From Myrica gale (Eukaryota > Streptophyta > Magnoliopsida > Fagales > Myricaceae), in the NCBI GenBank assembly GCA_963930655.1, contig OZ005601.1, positions 25,296,921 through 25,360,920 of the forward strand: DNA of 64,000 bases. The letters run 5' to 3'. The notes under the pieces are model-generated. The model made no database searches, was not told the DNA's origin, and was given only the letters and a program-made list of their open reading frames with translations. Position 1 is the stretch's first letter, and the number at the start of each line of letters is the position of its first letter. Made by a program: the position numbers and the translations under genes. Shown here piece after piece: positions 33,927 through 45,164 of this stretch.

Positions 33927-36900
33927 TCAGCTCCCGTTCTCCCAATAAATACAGAGTTCTGATGCTTTCTCCAAGCCCAGTGACATGTAAGGAGCAATAC
34001 TACTGTGAGGCGCTTCCAGGATTGAGTCCAATAAATCGTTCTCAATGCATTCATACCTGCAAATGTAGGATACACCTATAGCGTTATATAAACACACTTA
34101 TACCCCAAGACAATAATTCAAGGTCTGAATACAACTTACAATTTTCTGCAGAGTCCATCAGTCATTACAGAAAGATTGATTACCTTCATTCTTAGTTTCT
34201 CTAGCTTGTCCTCTGTATATTGATCAAAAGGCTTCCCTAGAAACAATGAAAGCTTCTCAACATTGGCATGAAGCTGCTGCTGCTGTTCCTCAAATAGGTT
34301 CTGTCTTATTTCTTGTTCCTCTTTTGTCATTTGAAATTTAAAAAAGTCGATACTGAACATGTAATAATCAAATGGGTATGAATACGAAAGAATCCGTCTC
34401 GATCTGAAGAGTCTATTGAGCCCATTTGTTATCCAACTGAAATCTTTAGATGTTGGCATGCTTCCTTCCAGTTGTAATATCTTTTATTGTACAGTTTCCT
34501 GAAAATCAGCTTCACGCTAAAAGGAATCTGACTGAGCTTTGAATAGGTTATGGTAGTGAATGTAGCGGTATAGGTCCCTCTTTGCAGACTGTTTTTTTCT
34601 CTCGGTCCTCTCTGTATTGCCCACAACTATGACCCCTGATGCTTGTCCACGTGTGCTCTTTACCAGTTGCGCCACCACATAGCCAACTGCACAAGAAGCA
34701 AAAGAATGGAAAACTAACAGATTTGCACCAGACTTGTTCACGTTGACTTCAAATAAACATATTACAAAGAAACTGTTGCTAATCATGCACAGATAGCAAG
34801 TAGTAAAACATTGTTCATTGAAGCCATAGGCTAGAAGTGTTACAATAACTACCAAGGTTGTAGACACGATCAGATCTCATCTATTGCATTTGATAATCCA
34901 CTTATGCAGCAATGAAAGAATAAAGGTACACAATATGACAACACCTGAAAGATATTGACAAGATGAATATATTGGCTTTCAAAATTTTTTAGCTTTAACT
35001 GACATCAAAGAGTTCAGGTTTGACCAATGAGTTACATTGGTAGTTCTATTATGACTCGTTCCACTACAGCTAGAGGTAAAGTACATGGGTCTTGTAGAGC
35101 AGTTCTATCTAATTAAGTGCTACATGCAATTCCACTAAGGCATAACTCACTTCTATAAGGGCACTAACTCTTATCAGCTTTTATTAGTACAATAGCAATA
35201 TCCATGATAAAATTTCCGATAAAGAACATAAACAAACACATGAAATTCCTGAGTTTGATGACAAATGTATGAGGTCGCCTGTTTAAACAATATAAATCAA
35301 TAAATAGTTCTCAGAATCTTCTATTCCTATGATCAAATGTAACCAGCCATCAAGACACTTCAGCATTTGACGTGCAAATAACTCTACACTTACTGTGAGG
35401 CCTTTTAGGGGGCTATTGCCATCTCATGGTGATTGGTCAAAGGATATGTGTAGCTGTCTCCTGTGCGCATGGTGCAGCCCTGCTAGTGAATGTAGCCTAA
35501 TCAACCAGGGACATGGTAGTGCATCTGAACATGATGTTTTCTAACCTACCATAACAAGAGCTGGCACTGAATGCATTGATCATCTTAAAATCCAAAAGAC
35601 CAAGTGGACTTCAATCCTATCCATAATGAAAAATAGATACTCACAATTGACGGCCTTATCATCCAGAAAATGACCATAGGGTAGCGAATCAATTGTCTCT
35701 GTGGAGTAGACTATTCTGAGCAATCATTTACAGTCAGAAGAAATAAACAGCTAATAGATTGCCAAATGTATTTACCACGAGAAAAATCTAGAGTAAGAAA
35801 ATTTTAATATGTTGTCACATTAATAACACGTAGATTCCAACCAGCACTCAGGAGAACAACAAGATAAGTAGAAGACGACAAATAGAAGAAGTACCAATGC
35901 ATATCCATGACAAGGTCAGAAATTAATAATTGTACCAAGATATATCTCAAAGTAACATCTATCTTGTAAATCTACAATGAAATAGATGTAGGTAATACTT
36001 TTGAAATACCAAGAGAATTTCAAGAATAGAGCCCAAATAGATGTAGGTCGTACTTTCAAAATACCAAAAGAACTTCAAGAATAGAGCCCAGAAGCAGTAA
36101 AAGATGAAAGACATGCAGACAGGAAAATGAGGAAATCTCACCAGAATGCCTGTCCACAAATACAGCATACTAAGTTGCATCCTCCATCCTTCACAACTGG
36201 CTTGTTACATCTGGGGCATGGCCTTGCATGGACTGTAATCCAATTAACCGTCTCTGATTCATCCTGGCATTTCTTGGTCCAGAGTTCCCACATTAAACAC
36301 GAGCAAGGTGAGTGTGCTTCAGATAAGAAACTAAAACAGAATTGTAGACCACAGGCACATTCAACCTCGTACAACTCATCATCCTTAATGCGTATAGCAT
36401 TTCCACAATGGGGAACACTAGGGCACCACTTCACCTGTATATTATCCTCAATATATGATTCCAAAAGAAAACGGTCAAATTTCGCTGACAGTTTAGGGTA
36501 CCTTGCACTGACTAGACGTCTGATTTTCGCTTCATCACAAATAGCATAGCATTTTTGTGCCATGCACCTAATGCGCCTACTCTGACCCTCATTTATCTTC
36601 ACAATAAAATGCTCGGTCCAACCTGGGTACAATGGAACCAATCAGTCACAATATTTCCAATTATTTTTAAGCCAGACATGCTACATAGACGAAATGTCAC
36701 ATACAAAGACATCCTGTATGACAACAAAGCTTGCAACCAGGATGCAGGAATCAAATTAACCATTCATTAGAGAACTCAACATGAGTTTGTACTCTTTCAC
36801 CACCTGCTATCTCCATTTATGTCATACCTATACAGCCCATCATTGTCCTAGTCCATTGGTGCCAATCATGGGTGCTAATATTTAAGACAGTAATAAAAAA

Positions 36901-38250
36901 GATTCATAGAGAGGGATCTCGTTTAGGGCTCCGATAGAGGACAATAAAATTATTGAAAAATAATATTAGCTGTAGAGTATGATCTCATTTTCTGAAGCAT
37001 CATTCTGAACCAATTTGTTCAAGGTTGGAGAATTCAGCCAGGGTTAAATTGCTTGTCAATTTCGAAAAGATGGAAACAAAAAAGAAACAACATAACTTTG
37101 TTTACCTGTGTGTTTATGGACGAAAAGTTTAAGCAGATTATATGATAGTTTTTTGGAAACCCCAGGAATTGTTTGGTTGTATAGAAAAAGAGAAACCTCA
37201 CAAGCAGGTACTTTCTCAAAATTGTGGCCAAACAACAAAGACAAAATTCAAGTAGTACTCACAATTGTTGCAAAAGTAGTGACCGCAATCCATGGTTGTC
37301 ACCTGACTAGAAGATACTTCCTCTATGCAAATAAGACACATAACTGTCGATGGAAGCTCTGAGGGAAGACAGTCATTCCCCAAAACTGTCACCCCTGCTT
37401 CCGAATATAGTTTATCTTTCCCTTTCTCTACAAGCACTGCAATCACTTTGTCAACATCCCAACGATAATGAATGAGTAGGGTTCTCGCAAGGTGTTCCTT
37501 CAAAGAAAGAACATCCATTATCCTGCGCAAATCCTCCCTCTGCACAGTCCCATGGCAGAAATTTCTCTTATATCACGTGCGATAAGTAATAACAAAGACA
37601 ATAAAGAAAAACAATATCAGTACAACGTGACAGAGTATAATTACGGTAGAAACAGTACCTGCGCAGCCAACAGAGATTCCTTTGTTATCACCTGCATTGT
37701 GAATAAGAGGATACTTTAACAGTTAACTTTGTGGGCGTACACAAAGAAGCCCCTCAAATTCAGAAAGCACAATGAGAAATCACTAAAAAAAGAACACAAT
37801 GCTAACGAAGAAGATTATTGTCCGTCTTCTTCAATATTATCGTAAGAAAATCGAAGAATTGCTGGCTTGCTAAACTGAAAGAACATCACAATTGTTCCAT
37901 CAAAAAGTAAACATAGCAAACAATTATATGCGATCAATATAATAAAAGGAATCTTTTGTACCTCTCATTTTCCGATACAAAAAGCAAGCAAATACAGGAA
38001 ATTTTTCATTCTAAATTTTAATCTGCAGCCAAACAACTGCATAACAGAAAGAGAGAAAAAAAAATCATTTTTCCGAAAAAGAAAATCAGTTACCAACAAA
38101 ATGCCGAACCGGAATCAAACCTGCACTTCAAATTACCTCACTAGACGGACCCTTGGCGTAGGACAACCACACCTCAGTCTCAAGGTCCAGGAACTCATCC
38201 GAAGCGTAGCGATCATCGTCGCAGTCGTAGTAACAGTATTCGTCGTCCAT
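33927..38250 (-). pseudogene. ARIADNE-like RBR E3 ubiquitin ligase gene with coding defects
   Basis: Six coding exons on the minus strand: 38250-38137 (MDDEYCYYDCDDDRYASDEF), 37691-37659 (VITKESLLAAQ), 37539-37263, 36622-36142, 34686-34140, 34056-33927 (ends EKASELCIYWENGS). All boundaries are GT/AG and the phases agree. Exon 3 has RING1 (CLICIEEV, CGHYFCNNC), exon 4 the IBR (CPSVPHCGNA) and RING2 (CPRCNKPVVKDGGCNLVCC), exon 5 WLCGGATGKEHTW and the ARIADNE helices (FSWITNGLNRLFRSRRILSY). RBR ligases transfer ubiquitin through a RING2 cysteine. Exon 5 has an A7 run (34591-34597) that shifts the frame between DREKK and SAKRDLYRYI, and two in-frame stops shortly after (near 34526 and 34490). Thus the gene reads as a recent pseudogene, truncated after RING2, unless these are sequence errors. 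A hAT sits 162 bp upstream of the ATG. Confidence 0.85.
35982..36091. repeat. 55-bp tandem duplication in an intron of the ARIADNE-like gene
   Basis: Two units of 55 bp starting ATAGATGTAGGT and ending GAATAGAGCCCA, about 85-90% identical. Confidence 0.85.
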
Positions 38251-38412
38251 TGCCGATAAACTTTCTACCGAACACCGATATATGCGTACTAAGCACAAAG
38301 TCGATCGACAAATCTTGATATAAAAACAATAAAATTTTCTGGCAGAGCGGGACCCCAAAAGAGTAGGCTATTTTTTTTTTCTAATTAAGTAGGCTATTTG
38401 TTTGCTTCCAGG

Positions 38413-40326
38413 TAAGGGTTTGCAAAAATTCCGGATTTCGGTAGAAATTTCGGCATCGGTTCCAGGCATTTTCGAAATTGGAACCGGAATTTTCGGCGGA
38501 TCCAACCGGAATTTCTGGTTTTGGTGAGTTTTTTTTTTTGAAAAAAAGCTCAAAACGCAACGTTTTGCGCCGTATTAAAAAAAAACTTGTAAGGCAGCAA
38601 GGGTCGGGGATTCGAACGAAATGACCTAACATTTCGTTCGAACCCTAAACCCCTTCCCCCCCTCTCCTCTCCAACTGCCGTCGCCCACCAGCCCCCACCC
38701 CCACCCCCTCTCCCGATCCTCTCCCCTTCTCCTGCCATTAACAACACAGTGAGTGAGCTCTTTATAAACTCTCGTTTTATGGGTTTCTTTCATTTTCTCC
38801 CGATCCTCTCCCCTTATCCTGCCGGGTTTTCAGCCCCACTGGGCAATGCATGTCTTTTATGCTCTTTCATTTTCTCTGTCTCTCAAGGGAATTATTTTTT
38901 TGTGGCCTTTAAGCTTGTTTATGACAATGCTGCTGTGCATTTTTCCTGCAGGACAATTTATTAGGCTAGTTCTAAAGTTCGATTTGTCCTTATTTGCTTT
39001 CTTTTGCTTACAGCGTTGCTGGAATCTCCCAGACTTGCTCAATTAGCAACCATTTGTGGAGCTCTTAGGTACTTTGCGCCAAGAGTGTATCTTATTCTTG
39101 ATTGCATGCCTGCTTTGAGTTCATGTGGTTCTAAAAACTACTTGTTGATAGTGTGTCCTCTTTTTCAAATAAATACTGAAGCGTGTTACTGTATTTTTTT
39201 GCAAAGTTTGGAATTGGTAGTGCATTTGAAGTTACTTCTTATAATCTTTCCACAACTTCTACCCTTTTGGTTATGTATAAATTTCTTTCTCTATAATATA
39301 AATAATTATTCAGGAATTGTTTGTTTTTTGTCGCGAACATTGTTTTGTGTACTAGTTTATTTTTATTTCGGATTTGCGAGTGTTTTCTTACATTGTGACT
39401 TCTGCCCAATTGTTTGCATATGTTGGTTCGTGAGAGATTTCTTCAACTTTTGAGTTTATGTTGCCTGGTACTCTGCATCAACTCTCTTGTCTACTTTTGC
39501 TAAATATTTTTTCCAAAACTGATCTCTAAGAACTGTATTTTGATTTTTGTTCTTGTTCTTTAGGTTGGGAAGTAAATGGCATTTCAATTGGTCATCTGGT
39601 TGTTTAGAGGGTTTTTATTTCTTTTGGTAGATTTATTTAATTGTTGTATTATTAAATTTAATTGTTGTATTGTAACTATTGTTAACCTAACTTTTATTTA
39701 ATTGTTGTATTGTAACTATTGTTAACCTAACTTTTATTTAATTGTTGTATTGGCAGATTTATTTAATTGTTGTATTATTAACCTATCTTTTATTTTTATG
39801 TTTAGGGATCAACCAAATAATGAAGATGTTGTATCTAGGGATCACTAGATATTAACCAAATAATTGTTGATTAACTATTGCTCCACCTATACTTGATGAA
39901 GATGACGTCGAGGTGGATGGTGGAGATGATCCCTTGAGTTACAGACTAGATAGAGGTACAGTGGATATATGTTTTATTTTGTTAACTATTAATTGATTAT
40001 TTGGTTGTCATAATAATTCTCTTATAAATGTTTTGTTTTGTTTTTATATTTTGTAGAGATGAAGAACTTGAGGATATGCTCAACACGATGAAGCTTGGAG
40101 CTTTGGATAGTTTGACTTTTTATTTACTTATTTGTATTGTTTTTTTGAATTTGGAGAGTAGATAAATTGTTTAATTTGTTTAATTTGGACTAGGACAGCA
40201 GTTAAATTTGGGCCTCTTAGGCCCAAATAAGGAACCGAAATTTCCGTTTCCGGCAATTTCGGTGGGTACCGGAACAGAATTCGGAATGGGCAATTCTGGT
40301 TCCGTTCCATCCGGTGCCCACCCTTA
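38413..40326. mobile_element. non-autonomous hAT element
   Basis: Flanked by a perfect 8-bp duplication CTTCCAGG (38405-38412 and 40327-40334). Left end TAAGGGTTTGCAAAAATTCC, right end (reverse complement) TAAGGGTGGGCACCGGATGG, with CCGGAATTTC-rich subterminal repeats. The 1.9-kb interior starts with a C-rich leader and holds no transposase domain. A short acidic frame near 39890-39960 may be a transposase relic. It lies 162 bp upstream of the ARIADNE-like ATG. Confidence 0.85.
39624..39790. repeat. tandem repeat inside the hAT
   Basis: Three to four units built on TTTATTTAATTGTTGTATTG and TAACTATTGTTAACCTAAC, period about 44 bp in the best part. Confidence 0.8.
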
Positions 40327-40390
40327 CTTCCAGGAAACAAAGAAAGAGAGTGGAAAACTCATATTAAAAGGTCTTTCACGCACTGCAGGC

Positions 40391-41405
40391 TAGGACTGAA
40401 CAAATTTGGGCCGAAACCGACCGGGCCGACCCAAACCGGCCCGAAACCGAATGGGCCGGCCCGGTTCGGCTGTCGGCCCAAAAATACCCAGAACTGAGGG
40501 TATAAAGGGGATTTCGCCTATTTTTTATATTAAGTAGGGGGAGGGAGACGACGTCGTCTTCCCTCACCTCCTTCTTCAGTACGACGTCCCTCACCCCTTT
40601 TCTCTCAAAAATCAGACCCTAGCCGCCCCCTCCCATCGCCCCCCACCTCTCTCTCTCTCTCACGCCATTTACGCAAGAACGAGAAAATCAGTGCTGGTCC
40701 TACTGGATTTGGTCTCTCTCTCTATGAGTTGGCTATGACCAGTCTTATCGCTTGGATCTCGGGGGGAGCTCTTGCAATCCACGTGTGAGTTGGCTTTTTT
40801 TCTATAAGCTGAGGGTAGGGATTGTTGGCGCTGCTCTTACTCTCGTCGATTTTTCTTGGTGGGTGTCTGCTTTTGGACTTTTTGGGTACGTTGTTTCCGG
40901 TCGGTGTCCTCATTCGTGGATTGGTTTTTCCGCTCAAGCTTTTGTCTGGCTCTGGGAGTTTTTTAAGCTCTCTGTTGCGTCTGGGGTGATACTTGCGTAT
41001 GGGTTTCCACTCCCATCTCTGTGTTTCTCACTCATACGATTGCGTCCATTTTGAATGTGCTTGTTGTGTGTGTGCATGTTGGAGAACTTCTATGACAGGG
41101 TATTGATCAAGCTTATGGTGGTTGATTGTGGATGACGAAGTTTTGGTGGTTGCTGGTGGCGGCTGACGGCTGAGTTTTGCTTTCTGTTTGTTCATCAATT
41201 TGGGTTTTTTTTTTCATTTTTTGTTCTTCATTTTGATTTTCGTTCTGTCATTTGAGTGCATAGGGACCGACCAAACACCGACCGACGCAGACTGTCTTCG
41301 GTCTGGCCGGTCTAGAGACTTCTCGGTGCGGTTGTCGGTCCCTATTTTTCATCAACTTGACGGTAGGGGCTGAAAACCAATCCGAGGGGTCGGTTTTCAC
41401 CCCTA
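40391..41405. mobile_element. hAT element carrying a MATE-gene exon
   Basis: Perfect 8-bp duplication CTGCAGGC (40383-40390 and 41406-41413). Left end TAGGACTGAACAAATTTGGG, right end (reverse complement) TAGGGGTGAAAACCGACC, with GGCCGAAACCGACC-type subterminal repeats typical of hATs. It is 1015 bp long and has no transposase. Its interior contains a recognisable exon of a MATE transporter gene (40806-40996). Only 56 bp separate it from the neighbouring hAT at 38413-40326. Confidence 0.82.
40806..40996 (+). pseudogene. captured MATE transporter exon fragment
   Basis: In a 100-residue frame, about 60 residues match the DETOXIFICATION family: VGIVGAALTL, SWWVSAFGLFGYVVSGRCP, FVWLWEFFKLSVASGVIL. 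In real MATE genes this exon ends at an intron right after GVMLC (codon split TG|C). Here the same place reads CTTGC|GTATGG, so the exon edge and the start of the intron appear to have been captured from genomic DNA. The sequence is clearly different from the resident MATE gene at 50556-53668, so the donor is another MATE gene. Confidence 0.72.
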
Positions 41406-41703
41406 CTGCAGGCTGCTTTTTTTTCTTTTTCTTTTTTCTCTCCAAAGAATTGACTCCCTGGATTACAGTCACTCCTGACTAACGACAAGGAGTTGGAGCT
41501 CGAGGTGGAGCCGTTATCTCCGACGCCGTTTATTCGGTGACCTTTTTGCTAGTTCTTTTTCTGGAGCGGGGGACGGAGAGGGAGTTTTTCGTTTTAACGG
41601 GCGAGTGAATGATTTGGCTCGTGCTCCTAGGTCGTCTAAGGGACACCACGGAGGACGCAGGACGGTTGGTTTTAATGAGTTAATTTTTTTTGCTAAAATG
41701 CAG

Positions 41704-43628
41704 CAGATATTTCTGTGATATTTTTATTTTACAGACACATTACTGTGTTAAGAAAAGTTAGTTTTATATATACGAGATAAACTTTCCCTTAAAATATGTC
41801 CTCCGTCAGACTCTCTTTAAAAAATTAAAGGTACTAGCGGACGTGAGGCGTCTTTCACATGTCTGTACCATTTAAAAAATTCCACATATAAGTAGACCCC
41901 ATAATCTCCAAGTCAAATGCCAACTAGACATCATGCCAGCATCTCTTTTCCATGTAACTTTTTTTTAAAAAAAAAACTCAATAATAAAAAAATAAGAGGA
42001 ACGACGCAGTTCCTCTTTTTAGCTAACAAAACTCACAACGTCGCCTCCCCTTCTCCCCCATTTCCCTCTGCATATTGACAAAATGTCAACTCAAACAAGC
42101 TTTGCAAAGTTATTGGCCTCCACGGATACATACATGTATTGGAGTTGTCTGATAAATTAAGACTCAGAAGCTATCAATTACTTATTGGCCTCCGCAAATA
42201 CATATATGTATTTAAATAAAATCCAATTAAAGAAAGACTGAAACATGGCATCTAACGCTTTCAAATGTAATATATTTCACATGCAAAAATATATTCCAAA
42301 TCACTATGTGATGTCGGGGATCTTAGAAAAGCCTTGACTTGAGTCGAGAAATGGAATTAAGAGGTTGGGTTTTCTGTCAAGGTTTCTTTCTGTAAGTGGA
42401 TTTCCTGGGAAAATGGGTTCCAAGACCATACTGGGGTAATTTAGAATTATGATTCTAGCCTTTGTTGCCATATGTTCCCGTTGGTGCTAGTGCTAAAATA
42501 ATGCATGTAGTACAACTGCAAATGCATCATATCATTGCAAACTACAGTCAAGATCATTATTTCTTTGTGAAAGTTGTTCGATGGACTTGGTGTAGAACAC
42601 TGCATGACTGCTAAAGGAAATCATTCCTGTTTATGATTATGGCGCAACAATAATATTTTCCAAAATCAAATATCTAGGCATCTTTAAGAGAGCATCTAAC
42701 GCTTTTACATTCATAAATTTCTTATGTAGAAGCAAAAAGAAAGATTGAAATGATGAGTTTGGACCTATAATGCATTTTGAAACGTACAAAACAACATGTG
42801 CATCTTTATTCAATAAACAATACAAATAAAGACAACAACCAACAACCAAAATAATGGACAAGACAATAAATTATTATGACTTAACGATAAGTTGGAACCA
42901 CATGTGCAAGGACACTAATTTCGCACTCCAATCCGAGTGGTCCCAACCAAAACAAATGCCCATCAAACAGAGAAGAAAATGGGTTAGCATTATCGAATAA
43001 AGAACACAAAAAACAGACAAACTAAGCAATATCAGTTGACTAACTTCCAACTTTCTGGAGCTCATCGCCCACAAGAACAAGATTCTAATCGGCTACGACC
43101 TTCGTTGTAAGATTGGGGATAATGGGTTTTGAGATTTACTTAGGATTCAGGATTTTTGGTGCCAAATGATTTAGGGTTAGGGTTAAGTATATTAGATTTT
43201 GGATTTGAGGGTTGAGATTTATGGTTCAACGACTTAGTCTTTCGGGAAGAAGGGAGGGTGAAAAAAATTGAAACCAATTGGTTAAGTGTGGGGGGAGAAG
43301 GCCATACAGGTTTCTTTTGCACCAAGGTCGTTCCTCTTATTTTTTTTTTCTTACTGAGTTTTTTTTAAAAAAAAATTACATTGAAAAGAGATGTTGGCAT
43401 GACGTCTAGTTGGCATCTGACCTAGAGATTGTGGGGCCCACTGACATGTAGAATTTTTTAAATGGTGCAGACGTGTGGGAGACGTGCCACATCACCTAGT
43501 ACCGTTAATTTTGTAAACGAAGTCTGAAGAAGGGACATATTTTAAATTGAAAGGTTATCTTAGGGATATAAAACTAACTTTTCTTAATTAAGTATATATT
43601 TGCAAATAAAAATATCACAGAGTATCTG
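41704..43628. mobile_element. element with ~300-bp inverted ends (MULE-like or foldback)
   Basis: 41704-42007 is mirrored by 43330-43628. Shared words include CTGTGATATTTTTATTT at the outer ends, AAGAAAAGTTAGTTTTATAT, CACCATTTAAAAAATTC variants, GATGCCAACTAGAC and AAGAGGAACGAC inside. The arms are ~80-85% identical, so the element is older than the 13527 MULE. The 1.3-kb interior holds no recognised gene. I could not find a clean 9-bp target duplication at the arm ends, so the class stays open between Mutator-like and foldback. Confidence 0.65.
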
Positions 43629-43639
43629 ATGCTTTTAAA

Positions 43640-44917
43640 CTTTATTTTTAAGCCTTTTTCTATTTTTTTTGCTAAATTGGTTAATGAGTTAACTTCAGAA
43701 GTCCAATAACAAGAAATCTGCTTTAACTTTTGAGGAGAATGCGGCGCGTCATTGAGTAACTCAATCTACGGTCAGAAATGCGTTGGATCACACAACTTTA
43801 ATAAACGACGAGCGAGCTCGATTCCTCAACCTTGTTTTACACCAGGGACCCACCTAGACCTTTGATGAGATTGAGGAAGGGATGGTCAACTTAGCACCGT
43901 CAGGGTGACGTGGTCAAATATTGACCCGTAATTTTGTTAGAATATGTTGTGTTATACGTGGCTTCAAATTAGTGGTTGAAATGGCGGGTGCAATGTTGCA
44001 TGTCGATTACGTCTTAGGTTTTTTTGTCCCTCTCCTTTTTGGCCCTAAGAGGTAACAAATTCTTCTAAAGATTTATGCTTCGCTAGTATTTGTTCAGAAA
44101 AAGTATAAATATACCATGTAATATTTAAATACCACAATTTTTTAATTTTATATTCAAATTAATCCTTTCAACTATCACTTCTCTAGTTTTTTTTTTGTAA
44201 CTTATACTCAAATTATCCTTTTTAACTACCACATCTTTAGTGTAAATTTTGTTTGTAAATTATACTCAACATATCATTTTTATACTAATAAGTGAGATTG
44301 AATTTTTTTTTCTAAGCAAGTAAGATTGACATCAATCTCATATATGTGATGTTTAAAAAAAATTATCTTTCAGAAAGGTTTTTAAATTTTGAAAGTTTTG
44401 GTCGCTAACGCAAATCTCAAAATTTTTACACAAACTTCTTTAGCATTGTGTTATTTTTTTTAGTGATTTCTCATTGACAACTCATGACACAAACTTTTAT
44501 GGGCATTATGAGTAAATTCATACTTGCTAAGATCTATTATGGAACTCATCATTTTAGAAATCTCTATCTTGCATAGATCACATGCACAGTGAAAATATTA
44601 GAATGAGGATCCTGAATAATAGATATATAATGTTCTTATAAAAATCTTAGATATATGCTTTACTTGCAATTTTCAAATGCTTGATATTAAAGATGCTCAC
44701 TATCATGGCATATTCATTATGCCTAATAGGTCATGTAAATGCTTAACCTAGATGAGCCATTAATTTTTTTAATTCAAAATTTGGTTATACCTTGTTTATA
44801 ATATTTTTATATACTTTTTAATAGTTTTTTTTAGTTTTATTATTTTTTATTTTCAATAGTTGATTGTTGACTTCGTTATTGGCTATATATATGGACGAGC
44901 TCATTACACTTGAAAGG
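43640..44917. other. AT-rich intergenic DNA
   Basis: No supported gene. 44090-44400 is low-complexity AT-rich. Confidence 0.35.
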
Positions 44918-45110
44918 TATAAGTTGGTGTGAGTAACAACTTTCTTTAAGCGTAATCATATAAGTACTCTTGACTACATAATGTCTAGTTCGAGTCATAG
45001 TTATTGTCCAATGGGTGAACCCGTCTCTACAGTATCAGTCTAATCACCAACTAATCTCAGTCTATTTATTAGATTGAAGGTCAAACTTTACTTCATAATC
45101 AATTTCAACT
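44918..45110 (+). repeat. possible tRNA-derived SINE
   Basis: A box-A-like TATAAGTTGGTGTGAG and, ~65 bp on, a box-B-like AGTTCGAGTC have the spacing of an internal RNA polymerase III promoter. Ends and target duplication are not resolved. Confidence 0.3.
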
Positions 45111-45164
45111 TATGAACGACTAGTGGTTAGTAAATATTGTGTGATACCAGCTACGATGCAGCAT

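Noticed and set aside
39004-39453. 149-residue hydrophobic ORF
   Set aside because: T-rich interior of a non-autonomous hAT; no recognisable domain or codon pattern.
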